Shown here piece after piece: positions 1 to 9,390 of a DNA stretch of 64,000 bases. Source of the stretch: DATKYQ01 sp964640665 (GTDB lineage Bacteria > Myxococcota > B64-G9); assembly GCA_964640665.1 (NCBI GenBank), contig CAZXHT010000003.1, positions 106,941-170,940 on the forward strand, in the 5' to 3' direction. Under the pieces are notes generated by a model. The model was given only the letters and a program-made list of their open reading frames with translations, was not told the origin of the DNA and did not search any database. Each line of letters opens with the position of its first letter. The first letter of the stretch is position 1. Made by a program: the position numbers and the translations under genes.

Positions 1-1779
1 CGTTATCTCGCCGGTCAGGGTGTTCACCTCTGCCAGTACCACGTGGGTTCCGTAGGAGTACAACAGGTGAGGCAAACCTTCGCCCAGCTCGACATCATGT
101 GTAGGCACATGAAAAGTCGCCCGGGCCGTGAGATCTCCGGGCTCGCTCGCTTCGGCTTTCATCGCCTCGAGCTTGTCGGCTGCCATCAGGATTGCATTGC
201 CCACGGCATAGGTGGTGCGCGAAGCGGTTGTGGTTCCCGAGTCAGGTGTCACGGCCGTATCCGCTCCCACCACGGCGAGTTTATCCATGGGCACGCCGAG
301 TCTCTCTGCCGCCATCTGGGCATATGCGGTGTAGGCGCCCTGGCCAAACTCGTTTGTTCCGGCGAAAACCACGAGCCGGCCATCGCGATCCAGGCGCAGC
401 TCAACCTCCGCGTAATCTGGAATGCCTATTCCCAGGCCAACGCCCTGCATCTGGGTGGCTACTCCCACGCCCCGCTTGATGTAAGACGCAAGAGAAGGCG
501 AGTGGCGCGAAGTGTCTTTCACCAGCCGTCGTCTCGACTTCCATAGCTTGCCGCGACGGGCTGACTTCACGGTCGCCTCGGCGCCGACCTTGAGCTTCAT
601 CTCATAGCCCAGTGCCGCCAGATCTCCCTGGTGCAAGACATTGGCCTGGCGGAAGGCCAGCGGATCGCGTCCCAGTTTGTGAGCCATTCGATCCATCTGG
701 CTCTCGATGGCCACACAGGCCTGGGTGCAGCCGAACCCGCGGAAAGCACCCGAGAAGCCGTTGTTGGTGTAGACAGCGTAGGCATCGACTTTGAAGTTGG
801 GCACCAGGTAGGGGCCGGCGGCGTGCTCCATCATCAGGTTGAGCACCGGCCCGCCCAGCGAGGCATAGGCGCCCGTGTCCGCGACGAAGCGTGCCTGCAC
901 AGCCAGCAGCTTGCCGCTCTTGGAGACGCCGGTCTTGTACCACATCCTGGCCGGGTGGCGCTTGGTGTGCGCGACGATCGACTCCTCGCGGCTGGCCACC
1001 ATCTTGGCCGGCCGCCGGGTGTGATAGGTCATCAGCGCCAGATGGATCTGCACCGTGACCTCGTCCTTGCCGCCGAAAGCTCCACCGACATAGGGCGCCG
1101 TTACCCGCACCAGGTCGAGTTCGAGCCCCAGCGACCGGGCAATCTGCGTCTGGTCGCGAAAAACGTACTGCCCGCACGACTCGACTGTCAGCAGGCCGTC
1201 TTCACCGTAGTAGGAGACTCCCGCCTCGGTTTCCAGAAAGGCATGATCCATCATCGGTACCTGGTAGAAACCCTCGACCACAACAGAACTCTTCTTGAAA
1301 CCCAGTTCCACGTCGCCCTTGGTGAAATGCCCCTGGTGCAATATGTTGCCGTTTGGGTGCAGGGCGACGGCTCCGGGCAGCATGGCTTTCTCGGGATCGG
1401 TCAAGGGCTCGAGCACTTCGTAGTCTACCCTGACCAACGCCGCCGCGCGGAGAGCGGCGGCGCGTGTCTCTGCTCCCACAAGCGCCACGGCGTCGCCCAT
1501 GTAACGCACGCGATCGTGGCAAAGCACCGGCATATCCTGGATCTGAATACCGAAGGCGTTCAGGCCGGGAACATCCCGGGCCGTCAGCACGCGCACCACG
1601 CCTTCGACCGTCTCCGCCTCGGCGGTGTCGACGGACTTAATGCGCGCGTGGGGATGCGCGGCTCGTACCACTTCGACCCAGAGCATGCCGTCGATCACCC
1701 GGTCGGAGGGATAGATCATCCGCCCGGTAACCTTGTCCTCGGCATCGAGCCGTCTGACACGCTTTCCGACTACCCGCAT
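1..1779 (-). CDS. Xanthine dehydrogenase / aldehyde oxidase family molybdenum-binding subunit, 3' end beyond window
   Basis: The frame is open from an ATG at 1779 to the window edge (593 codons), against about 750 residues for the family, so roughly the last fifth is missing. Visible family motifs are GGAFGGKDE near residue 231, the molybdenum-site signature GAFRGFGCTQ near residue 347, and DSGTTTASRTTYAVGNA towards the edge. The family hydroxylates purines or aldehydes with a molybdopterin cofactor and passes electrons to Fe-S and FAD partners. The start overlaps the upstream gene's stop by ten bases (ATGCGGGTAG), with GGAGG just upstream, so the two genes are probably co-translated. The substrate cannot be read from sequence; xanthine or hypoxanthine is likely but unproven. 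The separate FAD and 2Fe-2S subunits are not in the window. Confidence 0.9.
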   Translation of the reverse strand, partial: MRVVGKRVRRLDAEDKVTGRMIYPSDRVIDGMLWVEVVRAAHPHARIKSVDTAEAETVEGVVRVLTARDVPGLNAFGIQIQDMPVLCHDRVRYMGDAVALVGAETRAAALRAAALVRVDYEVLEPLTDPEKAMLPGAVALHPNGNILHQGHFTKGDVELGFKKSSVVVEGFYQVPMMDHAFLETEAGVSYYGEDGLLTVESCGQYVFRDQTQIARSLGLELDLVRVTAPYVGGAFGGKDEVTVQIHLALMTYHTRRPAKMVASREESIVAHTKRHPARMWYKTGVSKSGKLLAVQARFVADTGAYASLGGPVLNLMMEHAAGPYLVPNFKVDAYAVYTNNGFSGAFRGFGCTQACVAIESQMDRMAHKLGRDPLAFRQANVLHQGDLAALGYEMKLKVGAEATVKSARRGKLWKSRRRLVKDTSRHSPSLASYIKRGVGVATQMQGVGLGIGIPDYAEVELRLDRDGRLVVFAGTNEFGQGAYTAYAQMAAERLGVPMDKLAVVGADTAVTPDSGTTTASRTTYAVGNAILMAADKLEAMKAEASEPGDLTARATFHVPTHDVELGEGLPHLLYSYGTHVVLAEVNTLTGEIT

Positions 1780-4361
1780 GCTTTGACCTCCGCCACCCTG
1801 ATACAATCGGTCACCGGACATACGGCCGCGCAAACCCCGCAACCGACGCAGCGTTCATCATCCACCACAGGCAGTCGATCGGCACCGAAACTAATTGCCT
1901 GGTGGCCTCCGTCGCGGCAGGTTATAAGGCACCGACCGCAACCGATGCACAGCCGCTCATCAATGCGCGAACGCACATTCTTTGCAGCCTGGAGCTTATC
2001 GTGAGTCGTGATCCGCTCGAGCGACCGGCCGACCAGGTCCGCAGGCGAATGCAATCCCTTTTCCTTGAGGTACCAGGCCAAACCGCTTTTGAGATCTTCG
2101 ATCATCTCGAAGCCGAAGGTCATCACCGCGGTACAGAATTGCACGTTGACCGCTCCTACCAGCATCATCTGGACTGCGTCCTTCCAGTTCAGCGGGCCGC
2201 CCGTGCCCGTTACCGGCAGCTTGCAGGCGGTGGCAACCATGGCAATGTTGCGCAGCGTGATCGGCAAGATGGCCGGCCCCGAGAGGCCGGCGAACGATGT
2301 CCTGCCGCCGACGTCCGGCAAGGGGTTGAAACTGTCGAGATCGATGCCCATCAGGCTGGGAATAGTGTTGGAGGCGCAGACGGCGTCGGCGCCACCTTCT
2401 CGGACGGCCTGCGCCACGGCCTTGATGTCGGCCACCTGGGGTGTAATCTTGATGACCACCGGCGCGCGCCGGGCCGCGCCCTTGATCCACGAGGTCACCT
2501 CGCGGGTGAGTTCGACGTTCTGCCCGAGCATCTGGCCGGCGAACGAGCCCTCGCCGCCCAGCGTGCCCTGGGGACAGGAAAACGAGCACTCCAGCACATC
2601 CGCCCCGGCCGCCTCGAGGCGCCCGACGAGTTGCTCCCAGTCTTGCCTGGAAGAACCCATCATCGAGCCGACCACGACCCGATCCGGAAACTCTTCCTTG
2701 ATGGCCCGGATGCGCTTCTCGACCACGTCGATGTGGTGCTCGCTGATTAGATCGATGTTGCCCAGGCCGGCGACCCGCTTGCCGAACAACTGGTAGCCCT
2801 GCATCATCGGGTACTTCAACTCGACCGGTTCCGACTCGACGGCCGTGGTTTTCAGAACCGCGCCGGCCCAGCCGGCCTTGAAACCGGCCCTGAGCATCTC
2901 GAGATCGTCTGTGGGCGGCGCCGCCGCCAGCAAAAAGGGATTGACGAAGCGCACGCCGCAGAAATCAACCGCCAGGTCGACGTCGCCGGGCAACATCTCG
3001 TCGTCCGAAAATACGATCCGCGCGTGTCCCAGCCTTGAGTGAACCTCACGGGCGACCTTTACGCCGTCGGCCACGGCATCCACAACCGTGCGCCGCTGCC
3101 TGATCAGATCTCCGGCCACGAAGACACCCGTACCCGCCGCCAGATTCTCATGTTTGACCAGCCCGTCATCACCGAGCGAGAGACCCATCTCGGCGACGCG
3201 CTTCTCGTCAATACGTTCCCCGACCGCCACTATGACGTCGTCTACCGGCAAATCGAAGCGCGCCGAGTCGACCGGTACAGGGCGCCTGCGGCCGCTCGCA
3301 TCGGGCTGCCCCAGCACTGTCACCACGCAGCGCACGGCGGCAAGCTTGCCGCCCTTTTCGAGAAGCTCGACAGGCTGGGTCAACGTGCGCAGCCTGACGC
3401 CCTCGGCCCGGGCACGGCCGATCTCTTTCTCCCAGGCGGGCATCTCGACGTCCGAACGTCTGTAGAGAACGACAACGTCCTCGGCGCCCATCCGCAAGGC
3501 GGTGATAGCCGCATCCATGGCGGTGTTGCCGCCGCCGATGACCGCCACCCGCGGACCGAGCCTCGGACGCGGGCTCACACCGGAGGCCTTGAGGCCGAGA
3601 ATATCCAGAGCCTGGTGAACACCCGCAAGCTCTTCGCCCGGCAGGCCGAGCCTGGCCGGCTGCGTCAGCCCGACGGCTACTACCACGGCATCGAAGTCGT
3701 TGCCCAGTTCAGAAAGTGATCCCAGATCGCGTCCGAAGACGAAATCGACTCCCAGCTTCTCGACTGCCAGCACCTCGTGTTCGACCACCCGGGAGGGCAG
3801 GCGCATCGCGGGTATACCTCCCGCCAGCATCCCGCCCGCTTTTGAGCCCCGCTCGAACACCGTGGGGTGGTGTCCCAAGTGGGCCAACTCCGCGGCCGCG
3901 GCCAGGCCCGCGGGGCCGGCGCCGATAACGGCCACGCGCTTGCCCGTGGCCTCCGCGGCCGGCTCAGGGAAAACCCCGCTGGAGATTTCGAAGTCGCAAG
4001 CGAAGCGCTGCAGCGCCCCGATGTCGATCGGGCGATCGATCCGCGCCCGGGTGCATTCGCGCTGGCATTGATCCGCGGTAGCGCACACGCGGGCGCAGCT
4101 ACCGCCCATGACATTGGCCCGGCGAATAACCTGGGCCGCCCCGCGCAGATCAAAGTTACGGATCTTGCGGATGAACGTCCGCACCGGCACCGCGGCCGGG
4201 CAACCCTTCTCGCAAGGAGGGTCTTCGCACTGCAGGCAACGCCAAGCTTCGTCAAGAGCCGCGTCCAAGCTCAGCCCCGACTCGAACTCTTCGAAATTAC
4301 CGGCCAATGTTCTCCCCGAGCCTATGGAATCGCTGCATTCTACACGAGGAGGGATGGCCAT
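1770..4361 (-). CDS. Single-chain PreT-PreA-like NAD(P)H/flavin/Fe-S oxidoreductase
   Basis: The 863-residue protein has four parts. An N-terminal Fe-S domain carries CLQCEDPPCEKGCP near 43-56 and a second Cys cluster. A pyridine-nucleotide oxidoreductase follows, with VIGAGPAGLAAAAE for FAD and VAVIGGGNTAMDAA for NAD(P). Next is a dihydroorotate/dihydropyrimidine-dehydrogenase barrel of about 470-775. The C-terminus holds two 4Fe-4S motifs, CIGCGRCLITC and CVGCGVCAAVC. This is the order of eukaryotic DPYD and of bacterial PreT plus PreA joined. The catalytic Cys of the family is present (Cys596 in SFSCPQ), but the usual preceding Asn (NxSC) is Ser593. Its coupling to a molybdenum hydroxylase gene suggests a purine rather than pyrimidine role, by inference. 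No good ribosome site precedes the ATG; a TTG at codon 19 behind GGGGAG is an alternative start. Confidence 0.85.
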   Translation of the reverse strand: MAIPPRVECSDSIGSGRTLAGNFEEFESGLSLDAALDEAWRCLQCEDPPCEKGCPAAVPVRTFIRKIRNFDLRGAAQVIRRANVMGGSCARVCATADQCQRECTRARIDRPIDIGALQRFACDFEISSGVFPEPAAEATGKRVAVIGAGPAGLAAAAELAHLGHHPTVFERGSKAGGMLAGGIPAMRLPSRVVEHEVLAVEKLGVDFVFGRDLGSLSELGNDFDAVVVAVGLTQPARLGLPGEELAGVHQALDILGLKASGVSPRPRLGPRVAVIGGGNTAMDAAITALRMGAEDVVVLYRRSDVEMPAWEKEIGRARAEGVRLRTLTQPVELLEKGGKLAAVRCVVTVLGQPDASGRRRPVPVDSARFDLPVDDVIVAVGERIDEKRVAEMGLSLGDDGLVKHENLAAGTGVFVAGDLIRQRRTVVDAVADGVKVAREVHSRLGHARIVFSDDEMLPGDVDLAVDFCGVRFVNPFLLAAAPPTDDLEMLRAGFKAGWAGAVLKTTAVESEPVELKYPMMQGYQLFGKRVAGLGNIDLISEHHIDVVEKRIRAIKEEFPDRVVVGSMMGSSRQDWEQLVGRLEAAGADVLECSFSCPQGTLGGEGSFAGQMLGQNVELTREVTSWIKGAARRAPVVIKITPQVADIKAVAQAVREGGADAVCASNTIPSLMGIDLDSFNPLPDVGGRTSFAGLSGPAILPITLRNIAMVATACKLPVTGTGGPLNWKDAVQMMLVGAVNVQFCTAVMTFGFEMIEDLKSGLAWYLKEKGLHSPADLVGRSLERITTHDKLQAAKNVRSRIDERLCIGCGRCLITCRDGGHQAISFGADRLPVVDDERCVGCGVCAAVCPVTDCIRVAEVKACG

Positions 4362-4415
4362 TCAAGGAAGGTTTGAATTTGCAATGCCGCGCCGGCGACG
4401 CACGCCCTGTCTATG

Positions 4416-7400
4416 CTAGTACGACCAGAAGACGTGCAGGTTGGAGAAGGTCGGCCGCACTCCGTCCTGGGTGGTGTTGAGTTGCACGTCGGCGCTCAGC
4501 CAACGGTGGCCTTGCAGGGACGGGCAGGTGTTGTATATGTCCGCGGGCGAGGCAGCAAAAGGCCCGCAGACGGGGCTGTGATTGGTCACAAGCTCCGCCT
4601 CGCTGTCGGCCGAGACGAACGACACGCTGACCGAGGTGTCGACGGGCACGGTCGCATCCCAGGTGGCGCTGTGCCAGAAGGGCGCGTCGTAGCCGGAATC
4701 GAAGTTCTGGATCCAGTGCCCTTCGCGGGTGGTGACCATGCGCAGCTGCATGCCGGTCATGTCGCTGTAGGTGTACAACTCCTGGCCCGGGTCGACCGGG
4801 AACGAGCCGTCCGGTGTGCAGTCGGACAAAAAACGATTGGCGTAGCCGCCGTAACGGTTGGGCACCCAGATCTTCCCGTTGGCGTCGACCGCCACGCCGT
4901 GGGGATGATGTCCGTTCGAGACCGCCTGCCGGCATAAGACGTCGCCCGTACCTGGATTGATTTTGACCACCTCGTTGGTTCCATAGCTCGACCCCCAGAC
5001 GTAGCCGTCCTGGTCGACCGTCACCGCCGTGACATTAGTGACGCCGGTGTAGAATACCGAATGGTCGGAGCCATTGATCATGTGCACCCCGCGTTGTGTT
5101 CCGCTCCCCGACCAACTACCCAGCCAGACGTTGTTACTCTGGTCGATGGCGATGCCGTAGTGTCGATCGTGGGTCACCGAGGCTTCTACCGCCATGGTGG
5201 CCGTGTTTACTTTCTTGGTCACCGGAGAGGATGCCGTCCACAGGTAGCCGTTGCCGTCGATGGCCAGTCCGTAGACGCTGACCCCGACGTTGAGAGAACC
5301 CAGCACTCTGCAACAGGGCGGCTCGACGCAGCCCGTCGGGTCGGTTGCCTGGCCGTCAACCTTGTACAGAGTCTGGCCGTTGTAGGTGCCGAACCAGACG
5401 TTGCCGTCACCGTCGATGGCCACTGCGCGGCAGATGTTGGGGGCATCGACGCTGCATATACGGCTGCCGTCTGCGTCGAGGTGCACGCCGTTCGAGTAGT
5501 GCGCGTCTCCTGTCGAGGCGAAGCCACGATTGCCCACCCAAACGGAGTAGTCGAGCGCAACCGCCGTACGCGAGGGAGCGTCGCCGTGCGAGTCTACCTG
5601 CCAGATCTTCTGGCCGGTCTCGGTATCCAGCTTGGCGACCTGGTCGCGACCGGTGACCGAAATGTAGATGAAGGGCGTGCGCACCGAGCCCTGGCCGAGC
5701 GTGATCGCATCGGGATTGCCGGGATCGGGCTCGGTGCCGTCACAGTCGCGCAGGTCGGCGTCGCACTCGCCGGGCGTGTCCCAGCCTACCTCGTAACAGG
5801 GGACATCCGGGCACGTCCCGCAGGCAGTCAGGACACCCTCGTCGATCAACCCGTCGCAGTCGTTGTCCACGCCATCGCAGACCTCTTCGGGAACCACGCC
5901 GCAATCACCGCAGGCGTTCATGACCCCCTCGTCAGTCCAGCCGTCGCAGTCATTGTCCACCCCGTCGCAGACTTCGGTCGAATCGCAGAAACCGCACAGG
6001 TTGGAGCCGATCGCCCATTGCTCGTCGGTCTCTCCATCGCAATCGTTGTCCACCCCGTCGCAGACTTCCGCCTCGGGAATGACATCCCCCTCGCAAACCG
6101 ACCAGAACTCGCCGTCGATACAAGTCATGGTTCCGGTATGGCAGGTTCCCACTCCTTGCGTGCCGTCCGGCCCGCGGTAACAGGTCTTCGTCTCGGAGCC
6201 CGAGCAACCCCCGCACATCTCGTCCACCGAGCCGTCGCAGTCGTCGTCCAACCCGTTGGCGCATACTTCTTCGGGGACAGGCCCGCAAGTGCCGCAGGCG
6301 TTGGTGACGCCCTCGTCGACGATGCCGTTACAGTTGTCGTCGATCTCGTTGCAGGACTCCTGCGCCCCGGGGTTGACCGCGGCGTTGGTGTCATCGCAGT
6401 CTTCCGGAGGACGATAGCCGTCATTGTCGCCGTCGGGCAGGCAATCCTCGTCTGTAAAACCGTCACAGTCATTGTCCAGATTGTCGGCCACGTCGCCCTC
6501 GCATTCGACACCAGGGGTAACCTCTCCCTCGCAGCTGGTCCAGACGTAGTCGGCGCCCTGCTCGACACAGTCGTGTGTTCCGCCCTTGCAAATACCCTGT
6601 CCCATGGTGCTCGGCGGCCCCGAGTAGCACGGCTGGTCTACCGGCGGGTGACATTCGCAGTTGCTGCCCGCGCCACCCTCGTCGCAATGGCAACCGGGAT
6701 CGCATGAGCAATTCTCGTCGATCTGGCCGTTGCAGTCGTTATCCAACCCGTCGCCGCAGATCTCGACGAGCTGGTCGTCCGGCGGAGTGCAATCACCGCA
6801 GCGGTTGAGCAAACCCTCGTCGATATCCCCGTCGCAATCGTTGTCCTCGCTATCACAGATCTCGTCTGTCGGCGTCTGCTCACCCTGGCAATCGCCGTAC
6901 TCCTTGTCGTCCCCGCAGATCATCACGCCCGAGCGACACAGGCCCACGCCCTTGGTCTCGAAGGGGCCGGTATAGCACGCGCGGCGGTCGCCCCGCTCGC
7001 AGCCGCAGTCAGCCTCGTCGGTAGTTCCGTCACAGTCGTTGTCGATGCCGTCGTGGCAGATCTCGGGGGCGCCGGGGTGAACCAGGCGATCGGTATCGTC
7101 GCAGTCTTCGTCGCCCAGGGCGCAGTTGGGCCCATAGCCGTCCTGGTCCTGGTCGATGCACTCCTTGCCGTTGCCGCCGTCACCGTCGGTGCCGGCGTCT
7201 TCAATCTCGTCCGGCTTGCAAAAGCCGGCCTCGCAATGCTCGCCCGAGGGACAGTCGCCGTCGTCCACACACGGCATTTGGCAAAACCCGCTCAGGCACT
7301 GCATGCCTGAGGGGCAGTCTTCGGAGATGAGGCAGATGGTTCGACAGACATCGTCGGCACAGCCCATCCCATCCGGGCAATCCCCATCGCCGACACACGC

Positions 7401-7496
7401 TATCGGCCCCGGCGCCGTCTCATCGGAACAAGCCCAGACAGCGGCCAGCAACACAATCGACAACGAAAGAAACCAATTCATTTTCATCTGTATCAT
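4416..7496 (-). CDS. Surface lipoprotein with MopE-like DNDCDG repeats and C-terminal beta-propeller
   Basis: The 1026-residue protein starts behind GGGAG nine bases upstream of the ATG. A lipoprotein signal ends at Cys23 (AVWAC). A short Cys-rich region with DGDCPDG-type motifs follows (about 30-95), then nine MopE-like Asp/Cys repeats of the pattern DGxDNDCDGxxDE (about 115-560). From about 590 to 930 there are repeats reading GLAIDGNGYLW and GVAVDANGKIW, typical of NHL/streptogramin-lyase beta-propellers. MopE-type repeats are found on surface proteins of methanotrophs and deltaproteobacteria and are thought to bind divalent metal. The propeller probably mediates binding; its catalytic residues were not identified. 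It is likely anchored to the outer membrane. No enzymatic function can be assigned. Confidence 0.85.
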   Translation of the reverse strand: MIQMKMNWFLSLSIVLLAAVWACSDETAPGPIACVGDGDCPDGMGCADDVCRTICLISEDCPSGMQCLSGFCQMPCVDDGDCPSGEHCEAGFCKPDEIEDAGTDGDGGNGKECIDQDQDGYGPNCALGDEDCDDTDRLVHPGAPEICHDGIDNDCDGTTDEADCGCERGDRRACYTGPFETKGVGLCRSGVMICGDDKEYGDCQGEQTPTDEICDSEDNDCDGDIDEGLLNRCGDCTPPDDQLVEICGDGLDNDCNGQIDENCSCDPGCHCDEGGAGSNCECHPPVDQPCYSGPPSTMGQGICKGGTHDCVEQGADYVWTSCEGEVTPGVECEGDVADNLDNDCDGFTDEDCLPDGDNDGYRPPEDCDDTNAAVNPGAQESCNEIDDNCNGIVDEGVTNACGTCGPVPEEVCANGLDDDCDGSVDEMCGGCSGSETKTCYRGPDGTQGVGTCHTGTMTCIDGEFWSVCEGDVIPEAEVCDGVDNDCDGETDEQWAIGSNLCGFCDSTEVCDGVDNDCDGWTDEGVMNACGDCGVVPEEVCDGVDNDCDGLIDEGVLTACGTCPDVPCYEVGWDTPGECDADLRDCDGTEPDPGNPDAITLGQGSVRTPFIYISVTGRDQVAKLDTETGQKIWQVDSHGDAPSRTAVALDYSVWVGNRGFASTGDAHYSNGVHLDADGSRICSVDAPNICRAVAIDGDGNVWFGTYNGQTLYKVDGQATDPTGCVEPPCCRVLGSLNVGVSVYGLAIDGNGYLWTASSPVTKKVNTATMAVEASVTHDRHYGIAIDQSNNVWLGSWSGSGTQRGVHMINGSDHSVFYTGVTNVTAVTVDQDGYVWGSSYGTNEVVKINPGTGDVLCRQAVSNGHHPHGVAVDANGKIWVPNRYGGYANRFLSDCTPDGSFPVDPGQELYTYSDMTGMQLRMVTTREGHWIQNFDSGYDAPFWHSATWDATVPVDTSVSVSFVSADSEAELVTNHSPVCGPFAASPADIYNTCPSLQGHRWLSADVQLNTTQDGVRPTFSNLHVFWSY

Positions 7497-7590
7497 GGCA
7501 CCAATCTCCCGGTAGGATATTCACTTACACCTCTATTAACATTCTACCACTGTCTGAGAAAAAAGAGGAATAGGTCAAACGGACCAGATC

Positions 7591-7603
7591 GCGAAATTTT
7601 CGC
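7591..7603. promoter_or_regulatory. Small perfect palindrome GCGAAA-T-TTTCGC between two minus-strand genes
   Basis: A 6-bp perfect inverted repeat around a single T lies just after the stop of the CsgG-like gene and about 95 bases before the MopE-repeat lipoprotein gene. There is no T-run, so it is not a convincing terminator. It could be an operator or chance. Confidence 0.2.
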
Positions 7604-7607
7604 AGCT

Positions 7608-8558
7608 TCAGAAACGCCCGGATAGAATCGGAACAACTACGGCCGCCTGGCCGAGTCTCCGGGGTCTTACGAGATCGTTGGGCAAGTATGTCGACTGTCC
7701 TTGCCCGGCCTGTTCCATCTGAACCAGCGCCGGATCGCGCCACTTTCCCGCCGCCAGCATGGCGTGGATGATCGAAGCCAGATCGATCGCCGCGGCCGAG
7801 CCGAAGCCGATGCCAAAATAGATGAGGTCCTCCTTAGAAAAAGCGAACCCTATTCCCGTTGCGGCGGCCGCCACCGTCGCAAGCAAATAGCCTACGCCCC
7901 AGCCGGTTTCCTCGATGTAAAACATGCCCCCGCCGGGCAGCAGCAGGCCCCACAAGCAAGCCATGCCGGCGCTCTTGGTCCGAGGCATCAGCGGCCGGCG
8001 GTAGGTGGGGGGCGGCGGAGGCGCGATCTGCGCGGCCGGAGGAGTGCTCTTCTTCACGACCGGCGACGTAGGCTGCAGCTTTGCGATAACCTCGTCCAGC
8101 GCCGAAAGAAGATGATCGGTATCGCAGGGCCCCTTGGCGGTTGCGGTTCGCTCGGTGGCCGCCTTGCGCAGATCAAATAGGGCGGCGGTAAGAATGCACA
8201 GCGACCCAATCTTGCCGATGGACGCGGAGAGCGTGTACTGCGCCGACAACTCTTGCCCGATGTCGATCTGGCAGGAGCGATCGTAGCAAGTCTTGCAGGT
8301 CTCCTTTTTCTGGCTGGCAAGCCGAGCACGGATCTCATCGCGGGGCACGATGCGAAAGTGCCCACCTTCTCCCAGACGGGTGCCGAGGTAATCCGTCAGG
8401 GTTTCGATCTCCTGGGCGGTCAGTGTCGTTCCACGGTTCTCGATCTGGAACACGGCCAGAATAGGTACGGGTTGCTTTCCAGCGGCATAAGCGGCCGACC
8501 AGAAAACGAGCATCGCTAACAACCACGGCCGGCAATGTTTGAAGCAGGACATCTTCAC
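7608..8558 (-). CDS. Secreted or envelope protein with CsgG-like domain and C-terminal membrane helices
   Basis: The 316-residue protein has a cleavable signal peptide ending near AAYAAG. A domain of about 30-165 resembles the CsgG/LpoB-like fold found in many deltaproteobacterial envelope proteins (start VPILAVFQIENRG; Cys-containing ETCKTCYDRSCQ near residue 90). A proline-rich linker (PPPPP) and two or three hydrophobic segments between about 205 and 270 follow. The C-terminal half looks like small membrane proteins annotated only as hypothetical. The start codon overlaps the stop of the upstream gene by four bases (ATGA), so the two are translationally coupled and may form one complex. 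Function is not known. Confidence 0.7.
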   Translation of the reverse strand: MKMSCFKHCRPWLLAMLVFWSAAYAAGKQPVPILAVFQIENRGTTLTAQEIETLTDYLGTRLGEGGHFRIVPRDEIRARLASQKKETCKTCYDRSCQIDIGQELSAQYTLSASIGKIGSLCILTAALFDLRKAATERTATAKGPCDTDHLLSALDEVIAKLQPTSPVVKKSTPPAAQIAPPPPPTYRRPLMPRTKSAGMACLWGLLLPGGGMFYIEETGWGVGYLLATVAAAATGIGFAFSKEDLIYFGIGFGSAAAIDLASIIHAMLAAGKWRDPALVQMEQAGQGQSTYLPNDLVRPRRLGQAAVVVPILSGRF

Positions 8559-9289
8559 TTTTCCTGCTTCACGTTTTCGCCCTTGAGTATTTCGGGCACC
8601 GGTCTGGCCTGGATGCGCAGTCCGCCGTCGTGCTCCAGGATCAGGCGGTAGATCTTGTCGGGAACGAAGCGCGTAGCCGGGGCTTCGATCTGGGCGTTCT
8701 TGACGCCGTCCTTGCGGCGCCTGCTCTCATCCAGGGCATATTCCCAAAACGATTTCCACAAGCGGCTCTCAATCCGTCCGGTGTAGCCGCCGGCCGCCGC
8801 TGAAATGCGATAGCCGCCCGGCACTTCCATGGGACGATTGATATCGCAGCTTTCATAGGTGTTGCCGTGATCGTCGAGGGCGAAAGCGCGGGTGAAAAAG
8901 TGAATACTCTTGCCCTCACCTTCCATGATCAGCTCGTCGTTCAGGCGGATGACCAGCGCCTCGAAATGAATCACGTCGTTTACCGAAAAATCGCAGTGGA
9001 CCGGGTCGAGCGGCTTCTTACCCGGCCCGTAGCGCAGGATCTTCAGACGAATCTTGCGGGGGCTGCCGTCCTGCGCGCGCTGGTAGTCCTCCACCCAGAC
9101 GTCGGCCACGCGATCCTCGGCGGTCAGGCGGCCAATCATCGTCTTGAGGACTTCAACCTCGCGATGGTTTTGGTAGAACCACCAGCCACCCGCCGCCGCG
9201 GCCCCCAGGATGGCAAGCAACAACAACCGCCTGAGCCAGCTAAAAATGCCGCTGCCATTCCCTCGCCCGGTCTCTTCGTGCACCGCCAT
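8555..9289 (-). CDS. Membrane-anchored hypothetical protein
   Basis: The ATG at 9289 is chosen because AAGGA lies eight bases upstream; a longer frame upstream lacks a ribosome site. The 244-residue product has a short cytoplasmic N-terminus, one transmembrane helix (LLLLAILGAAAAGGWWFY, about residues 21-38) and a soluble domain outside the membrane. I recognise no family. It is coupled by an ATGA overlap to the CsgG-like gene downstream, suggesting a two-protein envelope unit. It diverges from the amidohydrolase gene across about 100 bases. Confidence 0.65.
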   Translation of the reverse strand: MAVHEETGRGNGSGIFSWLRRLLLLAILGAAAAGGWWFYQNHREVEVLKTMIGRLTAEDRVADVWVEDYQRAQDGSPRKIRLKILRYGPGKKPLDPVHCDFSVNDVIHFEALVIRLNDELIMEGEGKSIHFFTRAFALDDHGNTYESCDINRPMEVPGGYRISAAAGGYTGRIESRLWKSFWEYALDESRRRKDGVKNAQIEAPATRFVPDKIYRLILEHDGGLRIQARPVPEILKGENVKQEK

Positions 9290-9390
9290 GGCGAAATTCC
9301 TTCCATGATTCCTTGATGTATACGAATAGCATGAAACAAAAGTACAACACAAGTTGTGGACAAAGAGGAATTTCGTTATCATCAACGATA

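Noticed and set aside
631..2004. Plus-strand open frame of 457 codons
   Set aside because: Antisense to the molybdenum hydroxylase and flavoprotein genes, whose family motifs fix the real strand.
2568..2600. Apparent loss of the catalytic Cys in the PreA-like domain
   Set aside because: I first aligned the wrong segment (the later GQ motif). The catalytic Cys lies in SFSCPQ and is present; only the Asn three residues before it is changed.
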